In this document: in pieces, positions 34,731 to 44,203 of the stretch | Layout: every line of letters starts with the position of its first letter | How positions within the stretch are numbered: the first letter of the stretch is position 1 | Assembly (NCBI GenBank): GCA_964587815.1 | Contig: CAZPMH010000003.1 | Location: forward strand, 70,569 to 134,568 | Reading direction: 5' to 3' | DNA: 64,000 bases | Source: UBA1672 sp964587815 | GTDB taxonomy: Bacteria; Pseudomonadota; Alphaproteobacteria; Micavibrionales; Micavibrionaceae | Notes under the pieces: generated by a model | The model's database searches: none | What the model was told of the DNA's origin: nothing | The model's input: the letters and a program-made list of their open reading frames with translations, nothing else | Program-made: the position numbers and the translations under genes

Positions 34731-35336
34731 ATGCCAAAAATTATTTTAAAACATAAATCTCCGGAATATGCAGACGATGCCCCTAAGGCGGAAACGTGCA
34801 CATGTGATATGCCCAATTGCACACTTGATGGAGAGCATAAAGCACCCAAACACAGGGGCTTAAATGAATATTACATGTTTTGCGCCGAACATATAAAAGA
34901 ATACAACAAGGCTTGGAATTTCTTTTCAGGCATGTCGAACAAAGAAGTCCAAGATCATATCTACAGTAGCTATTACGGCGACAGGCCGACCTGGAAAGCA
35001 ACGGATAAAATATCAGAAGAAGAACTCTATCGTGCCGCACGCAATGAGTATTATTTTGGCGAGAAAGCAAAAACAGAAGAAAAGCACAAAAAACGAGACT
35101 TCTACGGAGACACGACAACACCCGAATATGAAGCCATGTCCATTATGGGCTTATCTCCTCCTGTTACGCTTGATGAGATCAAAACCAAGTACAAAAAGCT
35201 CGCAAAAAAATATCATCCCGACTTAAATAAAGATAATCCAAAGGCAGAGGAGCTTCTCAAAGAGATCAATATGGCGTATACCATATTGAAACTTGCGTTT
35301 GAGGAGTATAAAAACCTTCCCGAAAACGCAGTTTAA
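34731..35336 (+). CDS. J-domain protein
   Basis: A 201-aa protein with a C-terminal J domain (residues about 138-195): ALMGL-type start, DEIKTKYKKLAKKYHPDLNK with the HPD motif, EELLKEINMAYTILKLAFEE. The N-terminus has two Cys pairs (CTCDMPNC) and a region EYYMFCAEHIKEYNKAWNFF seen in alphaproteobacterial members of this family. Likely a DnaK co-chaperone. It lies upstream of cobS, as in most relatives. Confidence 0.9.
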   Translation: MPKIILKHKSPEYADDAPKAETCTCDMPNCTLDGEHKAPKHRGLNEYYMFCAEHIKEYNKAWNFFSGMSNKEVQDHIYSSYYGDRPTWKATDKISEEELYRAARNEYYFGEKAKTEEKHKKRDFYGDTTTPEYEAMSIMGLSPPVTLDEIKTKYKKLAKKYHPDLNKDNPKAEELLKEINMAYTILKLAFEEYKNLPENAV

Positions 35337-35370
35337 AAAGCAAAACGATTAAAAAACGTTAGAGAGCCTC

Positions 35371-36432
35371 ATGGAAAACACTGCTGATAATTTGGACAAA
35401 GAAAAAGAATCAAAGCGCGGGATGTCATTCAGCATTACGCAAATCAAGGCCAAAGAAGGCAAATACACGTCGATTCCTGATGTAAAATATAACGTACGCG
35501 AAACCTTCGGTCTGGATATTGACTGGGAAGTGCCGGGCTTTAGCGAGGACACACCAAACGTACCCGATGCCGACCCAACCTACAAATTTGACCATGACAC
35601 AACACTCGCAATCCTAGCGGGTTTTGCCTATAACCGCCGCGTGATGATACAAGGCTATCACGGAACAGGTAAATCAACACATATTGAACAAGTAGCCTCT
35701 CGACTAAATTGGCCGTGCGTTCGAATAAACCTCGACAGCCACGTCAGCCGCGTCGACCTTATCGGTAAAGACACCATCGTTTTGCAAGAAGGCAAGCAAA
35801 TCACACAATGGAAGGAAGGGCTTCTGCCTTGGTCAATCCAAAACCCTGTCGCCCTTGTTTTTGATGAATATGATGCAGGTCGGCCAGACGTTATGTTTGT
35901 AATCCAACGAATTTTGGAAGCTGAAGGGAAGCTAACCCTACTCGATCAAAACATGGTCATTCGCCCACACCCTGCTTTCCGTTTGTTTGCAACCAGCAAC
36001 ACAATCGGGCTTGGCGACACATCAGGACTTTACCACGGTACGCAACAAATAAACCAAGGCCAGATGGACCGTTGGAACGTTGTAACAACGCTTAACTACC
36101 TGCCACACGATGACGAAGCAGCCATCGTTTTAGCAAAGCTACCTGAATTCGATACGGACCAAGGACGTGACACGATCAGTAAAATGGTCACCCTCGCCGA
36201 TTTAACCCGCGAAGGTTTCGTCAACGGTGATTTATCAACCCTGATGTCTCCGCGTACAGTCATCGCGTGGGGCGAAAACATGCAAATATTCAAAGATCGC
36301 GAACTCGCTTTTAGATTGGCATTCTTAAATAAATGTGACGAATCAGAACGCCCGATCATCGCAGAATATTATCAACGATGCTTTGGCATAGACCTGCCAC
36401 AGAGCGCGATCAGAAATATTGCTGTGCCATAA
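35371..36432 (+). CDS. cobS: cobaltochelatase subunit CobS
   Basis: A 353-aa AAA+ ATPase. Walker A is IQGYHGTGKSTHIEQVA, Walker B ALVFDEYDAGRPDVMF, sensor region FRLFATSNTIGLGDTSGLYH. CobS with CobT and CobN inserts cobalt into hydrogenobyrinate a,c-diamide; CobST pairs also occur in genomes without the full aerobic cobalamin pathway. cobT lies 2.2 kb downstream instead of directly after. Confidence 0.93.
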   Translation: MENTADNLDKEKESKRGMSFSITQIKAKEGKYTSIPDVKYNVRETFGLDIDWEVPGFSEDTPNVPDADPTYKFDHDTTLAILAGFAYNRRVMIQGYHGTGKSTHIEQVASRLNWPCVRINLDSHVSRVDLIGKDTIVLQEGKQITQWKEGLLPWSIQNPVALVFDEYDAGRPDVMFVIQRILEAEGKLTLLDQNMVIRPHPAFRLFATSNTIGLGDTSGLYHGTQQINQGQMDRWNVVTTLNYLPHDDEAAIVLAKLPEFDTDQGRDTISKMVTLADLTREGFVNGDLSTLMSPRTVIAWGENMQIFKDRELAFRLAFLNKCDESERPIIAEYYQRCFGIDLPQSAIRNIAVP

Positions 36433-36436
36433 AGCC

Positions 36437-38002
36437 ATGAAAAGCAATACATCACAAATCAGTAGCGCCCTGTATTTTTGCGCCGCTGTATTATGCCTTG
36501 TACCCTGGGCTTTCTACCAGCACCAAGTCAGCATTTCCGGTGATTCCAGCTTTTTGATGTTCAGCGCAGAAAAATTATTGGCTGGCCTTAAAATGTCAGA
36601 ACATTATTACGACAACAACCCGCCACTCAGCTTTTTAATTTACATACCGGCCGTTTTGATCAAGAACGCAGGAATATCCGCACATAACGCAATCCAGCTT
36701 TACGCGGGAATAATGGCACTTCTCTCGGCAGCCACATCGTTCCTGATCATAAGAAACGTTGAAAACCTCTCACCAGCTTTAAAAACAATAGCTCCCATAT
36801 GTGTTTTATACATCGGAACAATTTTGTTTCTGACGGAGTTCTCTCTTAAAGACCATTTCATAACACTTGCCCTCTTCCCGTTTGTATGCGCCCAGTATTT
36901 GATAGCTCAAAACCAACAGCAAAAACCGCGATTATTACTAACACTAACCTTCATAGTCTTCGGGATATTCCTGTTTGTAAAACCACATTATGGAATTATT
37001 CCAATCTACATGATCTTGCATCGCGTTATAAAAAATCGTAGCGCAAAAGCCGCGTTTAAATCCGATTTTTGGATATTATCTTTACTGGCTATTTCTTACG
37101 CCGCCTACATAGCAATAGCATCCCCTGACTTCATCTCAGAAGTTTTTGCAACAAGCATGGATCTTTATGCATTCTCAACCACCACGCGCAGTCTTTTACC
37201 GCAAACTATTGGGTTTGCAACAATAACAACGTTATGCCTTATGCTAACCGGGTCAAATACAATGAACAATGACGCCACAAAAAATGGTGTTCATGACTTA
37301 AAATTTATCCAACAGTTCGCTGCTGTGGCGCTGCTTTCAATCATTCCATTCTACATCCAAAACAAAGGGTTTTACGGTCACTTCCTCCCGTCATTGAGCC
37401 TGCTTGTTTTCTGCGCCCTACTACTCACCACGCACTACGCGAGATCAATTTTCATACAAAACCACCATATATTAATTATGGCAGTCACTGTGATTCTAAC
37501 ATTTAATTTAATGCTGATCCTACCAAACAGCACATCAAAAAAAGAAAGTTTTAAACAACCCGAATCTGCATTCATAAACGCCGTAGAGAAACACGCCCAA
37601 AACAAAACAATATTTATAGAAGGTTACAGCACACATCTTTTCTGGAAGCACAAAATCTACAACGATATTGAAATATCATCACGCTTCCCCAGCCTTTGGT
37701 TTTTGTCTGATTTCGCCCTATTCGATAAGAAAAAGCAGTATGACATTTGGCTAAAGTTCGGAAATATGATGGCAGAAGACATTGAAAGGAATAAGCCTGA
37801 CATATTACTTTTGTTAGAACCGAAGCAGGAAAATGGTGGGTTTTATAATGTTTTTAAAAAACACTCGCAACTAGGCATTCTCCTCTCAAATTACGAAAGC
37901 ACAGAAGAAATATTACCTATAAATAAAGATCGTTTCGGAATTCTGAGAAAGGCCGACGAACCTCAAAATCAGAACTACATCATATACAAACGAGTACGCT
38001 AA
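36437..38002 (+). CDS. GT-C-type membrane glycosyltransferase-like protein (paralogue 1)
   Basis: A 521-aa polytopic protein with about 11 hydrophobic helices and a soluble C-terminal 130 residues. The first periplasmic loop SISGDSSFLMFSAEKLLAGL then YYDNNPPLSFLIYIPAVLIK is typical of dolichol/undecaprenyl-phosphate mannose-type GT-C enzymes. KPHYGIIPIYMIL and NKGFYGHFLPSL recur in a paralogue at 46855-48435. It starts four bases after the cobS stop and lies between cobS and cobT. A TTG start at 36419 is less likely. Probable role: transfer of a sugar from a lipid carrier to an envelope acceptor. Confidence 0.75.
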   Translation: MKSNTSQISSALYFCAAVLCLVPWAFYQHQVSISGDSSFLMFSAEKLLAGLKMSEHYYDNNPPLSFLIYIPAVLIKNAGISAHNAIQLYAGIMALLSAATSFLIIRNVENLSPALKTIAPICVLYIGTILFLTEFSLKDHFITLALFPFVCAQYLIAQNQQQKPRLLLTLTFIVFGIFLFVKPHYGIIPIYMILHRVIKNRSAKAAFKSDFWILSLLAISYAAYIAIASPDFISEVFATSMDLYAFSTTTRSLLPQTIGFATITTLCLMLTGSNTMNNDATKNGVHDLKFIQQFAAVALLSIIPFYIQNKGFYGHFLPSLSLLVFCALLLTTHYARSIFIQNHHILIMAVTVILTFNLMLILPNSTSKKESFKQPESAFINAVEKHAQNKTIFIEGYSTHLFWKHKIYNDIEISSRFPSLWFLSDFALFDKKKQYDIWLKFGNMMAEDIERNKPDILLLLEPKQENGGFYNVFKKHSQLGILLSNYESTEEILPINKDRFGILRKADEPQNQNYIIYKRVR

Positions 38003-38014
38003 AATTTTGGCTTC

Positions 38015-38518
38015 TTAGTTAGGGTCAGGATTATAATCAAAGCTTGGTGGATTTTCCTCTAAGGAAATATAGTTGCCATCCAAATCTTCATACCCAATCA
38101 CATTACCGTCATTATCAATTGCAACTTCGACGCCTGTGTTGCCCACGCAATCGATGTTCTTCATACAATCTTCCAGCGGAAGAACTGTCCCGTCAAGATC
38201 AATGCCTAAACGCTCACCGGCCTCATTAAAAATGCGCCCTGCTTCGTCTCTATACACATCAATCGTCTCACCATTCTCATCAATGAGCCCCTGAACAGAT
38301 TCAAGCGCACCCTCCGCCACACCAGCGATAACATCAACAAAACTGCGCCCGACATCACGTGCCACGCGACGCTCATAACTCGGGCCCGCAGGTTCAACTT
38401 GTTCGGTTGGCTCCGGTTTAGGATCATCAGGAAAAAGTCCCGTAACACATGATTTTACTGTAAATCCTACGGCGAGAATTCCTGCCGCCCATGCTCCCGC
38501 TGTTCTTAATGCACCCAT
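38015..38518 (-). CDS. hypothetical protein with N-terminal anchor
   Basis: A 167-aa protein. A hydrophobic start (AGAWAAGILAVGFTVKSCV) may anchor or export it, then a Pro/Glu-rich stretch, then an acidic tail containing repeated Asp-Gly motifs (DENGETIDVYRDEAG, DNDGNVIGYEDLDGNYISLE). The two cysteines of EDCMKNIDC may pair outside the cytoplasm. No family recognised. It is transcribed against its neighbours and separates the GT-C gene from cobT. Confidence 0.65.
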   Translation of the reverse strand: MGALRTAGAWAAGILAVGFTVKSCVTGLFPDDPKPEPTEQVEPAGPSYERRVARDVGRSFVDVIAGVAEGALESVQGLIDENGETIDVYRDEAGRIFNEAGERLGIDLDGTVLPLEDCMKNIDCVGNTGVEVAIDNDGNVIGYEDLDGNYISLEENPPSFDYNPDPN

Positions 38519-38642
38519 ATTTATTCACCTTTTTAAAATTTTGCGTAAGGCTAGCATATTAAGGTAAAAAACGTCAAATTAATCGCCTGAAATGGCGTTA
38601 AAAACCTGTCCGTACAATTGAAAATATTATACCATATTTCGC

Positions 38643-40505
38643 ATGGATAAAAACCAAACAGAACGAAGCGAACAATTTAAAAGCAACACGTCGTCCACGT
38701 TGCGTGCCATCGCGCGCGACCACGAAATCGAAGTGACCTTTTCTGAGCTCGAAATGCCCACTGGCGAGATAAAAAATCTCAGACGACCGCGCCTGCCTGC
38801 TCCAACGGCGGACATGGACGCGGAAAAGAAAAGGCTAATTCGTGGCTGTGCCGATGCCTACGCCTTAAAAATTGCCTATCATGATTCTGACCTGCACAAC
38901 ACAAACGGAAGCAGCGATTTACGCGCGCAGGCCGCGATGGACGCCTTGGAACAGTCACGTTGTGATGCGCTCGGTATGACAAAGATGGATGGTGTCGCTG
39001 ATAATCTTGACGCCATTATGGAAGCAAAAGCCACGCGCCGTGGTTTTAATGACATAAGAGAGCGTGAGGACATCCCGTTGGCAGATGCACTGCACATCGT
39101 CATGCGCCATGAATTAACAGGCCGCCCCGCAACACCATCGACAGAAAAAGCCTTAGAACTATGGCAGCCTTGGTTGCTTGATAAAATCGGCAAAGAAACG
39201 CTGGAGAACTTAAAACCTTTACTGAAAGATCAACGGGCCTACGCAAAAGCCACGCGCCAAATACTGCAAAGCCTGAATTTACCTGTATCTCCAGACGGTG
39301 ACGATCAACAAAACGAAAATGACGCCCCCGAAGATGGCAACACAAGCCCTGATAATTCACAGGATAACGATCAGGAAAACGAAGAAGACGCGCAGGAAGA
39401 AGAAAGCAACCAACAGGAAGCCGGCGGAGACAGCGCCGCCGATGGTGAACAAGACGAATCCTTTGATATCGGCATGGATGATGTCATGGAAGACCTGCAT
39501 CAAAGCGATTTAACTGCCCATGAGGAAACACTGCCTCCACCACCCGGTCGCCCCGCAACAATCGGGGAATACACGCAGGGGCAATACCGCGTCTACACCA
39601 CACAATTCGATGAAGAAATAAACGCCGAAGATTTGGTCGACTCGATGGAGTTAGACCGCCTGCGCGCACTTCTTGACGGGCAACTCAATAATCATCAAAA
39701 CATCATCACAAAACTCGCCAACCGCTTACAGCGCAAACTCATGGCACGCCAACGCCGCAGCTGGCAATTTGATATGGAAGAAGGCATTCTGGATTCAGCA
39801 CGCCTTGCCTCAGTTATCGCAAATCCAAACGTCCCCTTAACCTTCAAACAGGAAAAAGAAACGCCCTTTAAAGATACGGTCGTCACAATTCTAATCGATA
39901 ATTCAGGCTCCATGCGCGGTCGACCTATCGCCATCGCCGCAATGACCACAGACATCATCGCACAAACGCTAGAACGCTGCGGAATTAAATGTGAAATTCT
40001 CGGCTTCACAACCCGCGCGTGGAAAGGCGGAAAATCACGTGATCTATGGATGGAAAGCGGCAAACCTGAAAAGCCCGGCCGCCTGAATGACGTGCGCCAC
40101 ATTATCTACAAAAGCGCAAACGCACCCACCCGCCGCACACGCAAAAACCTTGGCCTTATGCTCAAAGAAGGCATCTTGAAGGAAAATATAGACGGCGAAG
40201 CACTGGTTTGGGCGCATAACCGCATCAACCGCCGCCCGCAAGAACGCAAAATCTTAATGGTCATCTCCGACGGTGCCCCTGTCGACGACTCAACGCTATC
40301 CGTAAATCCATCCAATATTTTGGAAATGGACCTGCGCGGCGTCATCGCTTGGATCGAAAACGCCTCCCCCGTCGAACTCACCGCTATAGGAATCGGCCAC
40401 GACGTAACACGATACTACGAAAAGGCCATCACAATCTCAGATGCAAACAGCCTCGCCGAAGCCCTGACAGACCAACTCAACGACCTGTTCGAAGATGTCA
40501 CTTAA
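38643..40505 (+). CDS. cobT: cobaltochelatase subunit CobT
   Basis: A 620-aa protein with the CobT domains: an N-terminal helical region, an acidic low-complexity linker at about residues 220-285 rich in Asp, Glu, Asn and Gln, and a C-terminal von Willebrand A-type domain with the MIDAS motif LIDNSGSMRGRPIAIA. VISDGAPVDDSTL and TAIGIGHDVTRYY complete the VWA fold. It forms a ring complex with CobS. No cobN is present in the window, so the full chelatase cannot be confirmed here. The ribosome-binding site is weak. Confidence 0.92.
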   Translation: MDKNQTERSEQFKSNTSSTLRAIARDHEIEVTFSELEMPTGEIKNLRRPRLPAPTADMDAEKKRLIRGCADAYALKIAYHDSDLHNTNGSSDLRAQAAMDALEQSRCDALGMTKMDGVADNLDAIMEAKATRRGFNDIREREDIPLADALHIVMRHELTGRPATPSTEKALELWQPWLLDKIGKETLENLKPLLKDQRAYAKATRQILQSLNLPVSPDGDDQQNENDAPEDGNTSPDNSQDNDQENEEDAQEEESNQQEAGGDSAADGEQDESFDIGMDDVMEDLHQSDLTAHEETLPPPPGRPATIGEYTQGQYRVYTTQFDEEINAEDLVDSMELDRLRALLDGQLNNHQNIITKLANRLQRKLMARQRRSWQFDMEEGILDSARLASVIANPNVPLTFKQEKETPFKDTVVTILIDNSGSMRGRPIAIAAMTTDIIAQTLERCGIKCEILGFTTRAWKGGKSRDLWMESGKPEKPGRLNDVRHIIYKSANAPTRRTRKNLGLMLKEGILKENIDGEALVWAHNRINRRPQERKILMVISDGAPVDDSTLSVNPSNILEMDLRGVIAWIENASPVELTAIGIGHDVTRYYEKAITISDANSLAEALTDQLNDLFEDVT

Positions 40506-40596
40506 AAACAAACAGCTTCAAAAGAAACAAGGCGCTTGAATATTTGACAAAAAACAAAGAAACAGTGTACTTTAAAAGAAAAAAGCGGATAATATT

Positions 40597-40929
40597 ATGG
40601 TAAAGAAAACTCAAACATTCACCGGCATTGTCAGAAAAGACGACAGCACGGATTTTTGCATCAATTTTGATGGCGTTTCCGGCTTCACGACAGCAGAAAC
40701 CGAAGAAGAAATTTCAACATATGTTGAGGACTTTTTCAGAGCCGTCATGAGTGTAGATGCCTATGAAGAACCAAGGGAAAAGCCTGCTTTAGAAATTGTT
40801 GATGAGCATCGTGAATCTGACGGTGACGATATCGTTGGGTACATTTTAGCAGAAGTAACTCATGACGATGAGGCAGATGAAGATCCCTCGGTTAAATCAG
40901 AATATCACTCAATAATCGGTTTAGGCTGA
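40597..40929 (+). CDS. HicB-like small protein
   Basis: A 110-aa acidic protein. The region FTGIVRKDDSTDFCINFDGV then SGFTTAETEEEISTYVEDFF resembles the HicB antitoxin fold (strand, DFPDLPGC-like loop, then a helix from TLEEA). The C-terminal half is acidic and lacks an obvious DNA-binding domain. It ends two bases before a HicA-domain gene, the HicBA order seen in some systems. The call depends on the neighbour as much as on the sequence. Confidence 0.55.
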   Translation: MVKKTQTFTGIVRKDDSTDFCINFDGVSGFTTAETEEEISTYVEDFFRAVMSVDAYEEPREKPALEIVDEHRESDGDDIVGYILAEVTHDDEADEDPSVKSEYHSIIGLG

Positions 40930-40931
40930 TT

Positions 40932-42296
40932 ATGAATGCGCGTGAAGTTGTAAAAATTTTGGAAAGCCAAGGCGCAGAACAAATGCGCCAGAATGGGTCT
41001 CATAGAATTTTTTCTATGGAAGATGGAAGGCGCGTCGTTGTCCCTGATCACGGCGGAAAAGATATTAAGCCAGGGACGCTTGATAGTATATTCAAACAAG
41101 CAGGCCTCGATCACCTCAGAGGGGTCAGCTCTGTCAGAGAAGCTATGCAGCGCATCGATGATGCCGCACGCGGCCCTGCTCCTGCCGCCTTAGACGCCGC
41201 CGATCAAATTCTATCCCGTAATGACAATGTCGGAATTTTCATGGGACGCGAAGGCAATGTCAGCGTCGTTTTAAACGAATCAGAACGCGCCCTAGTCATC
41301 ACCGAAAACGGACGTCAAACCGTTACACAGTTTGATACGGTGGAAGAAGCACAACACGCATTCGGTGAACGTATTGATGCCGAAGCAACAAGGCGCGGTG
41401 AATTACCCACACGCTATACAGGAACATATGACGACATCGCAGATGGCTTCCGCAGATCAACGGGCATCATTGCACGTGTTGGCGGATCACTCGCTGATGC
41501 AGGACGGTTTTTGGGTAAAACGGCACGTGTTCTTGGCCCACTTGGCGTTGTCGGCGCAACCGCAGAGGCTGCAGAGCTTGGATCAAAAGCGCACGAGATG
41601 GCGGAATACGGCGTTATTCCTGATGAAGCAATCCTTGCCTATGACACAATGCTAGCCGCCCACGTCGCACAAGCCACAGTCGACCCCAGCATGGTCGGCG
41701 GTGAAGCAGCCATTCAACTGGCTTTTGAAGAATGGGCAGATGCGTATGACATCCCTGATTACATGCGAGAGGAGCTGGAACCTTCATCCCTCATGGAAAT
41801 GGTCTTCGGTGAAATTGCAATGCGTGATGCCGCACCTGAACAAGGGGCACTGTCCGAGACTTTTACAACGGCCTCTCCTTTTATGTTAGAGCCTGAGCCT
41901 CTTACCGAAGCAGACATGCAAGAATTAAGAGATTATCTTGAGGAAACAGGCGCATTGGGAAAAGACGAGTTTTATGACTCCCTACCTGACGAAGTACCAG
42001 AGGGCGCAGCAATTGATCCTGAATTAGAGGCAATGATCACACAAAGAGCGCTCATCGAAGCAATTGACGAACAGCTTGAATCACCGGATTTATCTCCCGA
42101 AAACGAAGCTGCTTTGCAAGAAATGCGCGCCGAAGCTCAAGGCGTTTTTGATGAAAACTACTATGCCGCTCACGAGGAAGGCACATTGGATCAAATGAGA
42201 GAAGCAGTATCTCCGCAAGCTGAAACTGAAACAGGAATACAGCCCGAGACACCTGCATCTACAGGGCAAACATACACCCAAGGCATGAGGCTTTAA
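40932..42296 (+). CDS. HicA-domain protein with long C-terminal extension
   Basis: A 454-aa protein. Residues 1-62 are a HicA mRNA-interferase-like domain: NAREVVKILESQGAEQMRQN, GSHRIFSMEDGRRVVVPDHG, GKDIKPGTLDSIFKQAGLD. The conserved catalytic His is His24 in NGSHR. HicA proteins are usually 60-80 aa. The rest is unlike any family I recognise: a beta-rich part (about 95-135), a Gly/Ala-rich hydrophobic stretch (183-225, including GPLGVVGATAEAAELGSKAH) of the kind seen in polymorphic toxins, and an acidic helical tail. AGG lies seven bases before the ATG. Probably the toxin or effector partner of the upstream HicB-like protein. Confidence 0.7.
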   Translation: MNAREVVKILESQGAEQMRQNGSHRIFSMEDGRRVVVPDHGGKDIKPGTLDSIFKQAGLDHLRGVSSVREAMQRIDDAARGPAPAALDAADQILSRNDNVGIFMGREGNVSVVLNESERALVITENGRQTVTQFDTVEEAQHAFGERIDAEATRRGELPTRYTGTYDDIADGFRRSTGIIARVGGSLADAGRFLGKTARVLGPLGVVGATAEAAELGSKAHEMAEYGVIPDEAILAYDTMLAAHVAQATVDPSMVGGEAAIQLAFEEWADAYDIPDYMREELEPSSLMEMVFGEIAMRDAAPEQGALSETFTTASPFMLEPEPLTEADMQELRDYLEETGALGKDEFYDSLPDEVPEGAAIDPELEAMITQRALIEAIDEQLESPDLSPENEAALQEMRAEAQGVFDENYYAAHEEGTLDQMREAVSPQAETETGIQPETPASTGQTYTQGMRL

Positions 42297-42343
42297 CGCC
42301 TTACCTCTTGATCGCGCAAGAATAGCCGCGCTATACTCATTCC

Positions 42344-42853
42344 ATGACAGAAAACACTGAAAAAGCAATATTGGCAGGCGGCTGTTTTTGGGGCATGGAA
42401 GAACTGATCCGCACCCAACCTGGAGTTATTTCAACACGTGTCGGCTACACGGGCGGCCACACAGCAAACCCGACCTATAACGAAGTGTGCATCGGTGATA
42501 CAGGCCACGCCGAAGCCATCGAAATCACCTTCGACAAAAGCCAAACAAGCTACAGTAATATTTTAGAATTCTTCTTCCAAATCCACGATCCGACAACACT
42601 CAATCGTCAGGGTAATGATGTAGGCACACAATACCGCTCCGCGATATTCACAGTGAACGATGAGCAAACCCAAACCGCACGCGATTTATGCCGTGAAATA
42701 GAAGCCGCAGGAATTTTCAACGCCCCGCTCTCTACTGAAATCACAAAAGCAAGTGAATTTCACAACGCCGAAGAAGGGCACCAAGACTATTTACAAAAAT
42801 ACCCAAACGGCTATACCTGTCATTTCATTCGCCCGAACTGGAAACTGTCTTAA
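42344..42853 (+). CDS. msrA: peptide-methionine (S)-S-oxide reductase MsrA
   Basis: A 169-aa MsrA that reduces methionine-S-sulfoxide in proteins. The active site GCFWG contains Cys14. RVGYTGGHTANPTYNEVCIG, TGHAEAIEITFD, FFQIHDPTTLNRQGNDVGTQ and YRSAIF are the family blocks. No MsrB domain is fused. It lies six bases before hisS. Confidence 0.96.
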   Translation: MTENTEKAILAGGCFWGMEELIRTQPGVISTRVGYTGGHTANPTYNEVCIGDTGHAEAIEITFDKSQTSYSNILEFFFQIHDPTTLNRQGNDVGTQYRSAIFTVNDEQTQTARDLCREIEAAGIFNAPLSTEITKASEFHNAEEGHQDYLQKYPNGYTCHFIRPNWKLS

Positions 42854-42859
42854 AACATT

Positions 42860-44203
42860 ATGAGCAAGAAAAACATCTATAAACCGCAGCCTGTATCAGG
42901 CTTTCCTGAATGGACGCCCGAAGTGCGCCGCGCCGAACAAATCTGGTTTGACCAAATCCGCGCCACGTTTGAACGTTACGGCTTTTGCAACATCGAAACC
43001 CCCAGCGTAGAAACTTTAGACGCGATCACGGCCAAAGGCGGCGACGGTGAAGCAGATGTTGATAAAGAGGTCTATGTTTTAGAACGCCTGCACAAAGATG
43101 ATGACAGCAAAGAAGCACGCCTCGCCCTGCACTTCGATCAAACCGTGCCCCTCGCCCGCTACACCGCGCAGCATTTTAATGAGCTGATCTTCCCGTTCAA
43201 ACGCTACCAAATGCAACGTGTCTGGCGCGGCGAAAGACCACAGGCAGGGCGGTTCCGCGAATTCTATCAATGTGATATCGACGTTATTAACATCGACCAA
43301 CTCCCTCTGCACTTCGACGCCGAAATGCCCGCCATCATGTGGGAAATCCTCTCACAACTGCCGGGCATGGAAGATGAAACAATCACAATCAGATTATCCA
43401 ACCGAAAAATCTTGATGGGGTTTCTTGAAGGTAAGAATGTATCGAACATCGTCGAAGTCACACGCTGGATCGACAAAATGGATAAGATGGATCACAAAGC
43501 CATACGCCACGAACTCTCAACACTCGGCCTAAATGCAGATTTAATCGATTCTGTGTTCGACCTTGTCGATTTGAAAACATCGAAATCGGAAGAACTATTA
43601 AACCACACCAATCGTATCACGCCGCAAAATGAAACAATGCAAGAAGGCATTAAAGAGCTCGCCTTCGTTCTAGACCAACTCACGCACTTGCCACAAGGCG
43701 CAGTCATTGCCGACCTCTCAATCGTTCGCGGGCTCGACTATTACACAGGCACAGTCTACGAAACCGTCTTCACCGATGATCCGGGGTACGGCTCTATCTG
43801 CTCAGGCGGTCGCTACGATGATCTGGCGAGCAACTACATCAATAAAAATCTACCGGGTGTTGGAATTTCACTGGGCTTTTCACGCCTGTTTGACCGCATC
43901 AGAACGAAAGGCAAATTACCGCAACTCGGCACGTCACCCGCTGATATTCTGGTTGTCCTGCCCAGCGAAGACCGCCGCCCGCTTATGATGGAAACGGCAA
44001 ACACATTGCGCGAACGCGGGCTGAACGTCGAAACATTCCACAGCCCGTCAAAGCTCAAAAAACAAATGAGTTACGCCGAGAAAAAAGGAATTCCCTATGT
44101 CTGGTTCCCACCCTTCGAAGACGGGCTGGATCACGAAGTTAAAAACATGGAAAACGGCGAGCAAACCAAAGCTGATCCGAAAGAATGGAGCATCAAAACA
44201 TGA
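42860..44203 (+). CDS. hisS: histidine--tRNA ligase
   Basis: A 447-aa class II synthetase. Motif 2 is VWRGERPQAGRFREFYQCDI, the histidine-binding loops are LSIVRGLDYYTGTVYE and SGGRYDDLAS, and motif 3 is GVGISLGFSRLFDRI. The C-terminal anticodon-binding domain starts ADILVVLPSEDRRPLM. No strong Shine-Dalgarno is visible, so translation may follow msrA. The stop overlaps the next gene by ATGA. Confidence 0.96.
   Translation: MSKKNIYKPQPVSGFPEWTPEVRRAEQIWFDQIRATFERYGFCNIETPSVETLDAITAKGGDGEADVDKEVYVLERLHKDDDSKEARLALHFDQTVPLARYTAQHFNELIFPFKRYQMQRVWRGERPQAGRFREFYQCDIDVINIDQLPLHFDAEMPAIMWEILSQLPGMEDETITIRLSNRKILMGFLEGKNVSNIVEVTRWIDKMDKMDHKAIRHELSTLGLNADLIDSVFDLVDLKTSKSEELLNHTNRITPQNETMQEGIKELAFVLDQLTHLPQGAVIADLSIVRGLDYYTGTVYETVFTDDPGYGSICSGGRYDDLASNYINKNLPGVGISLGFSRLFDRIRTKGKLPQLGTSPADILVVLPSEDRRPLMMETANTLRERGLNVETFHSPSKLKKQMSYAEKKGIPYVWFPPFEDGLDHEVKNMENGEQTKADPKEWSIKT

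Noticed and set aside
42297..42343. Terminator after the HicA-fusion gene
   Set aside because: Only a short imperfect stem around GGCTTTAACGCC is present, without a T-run.
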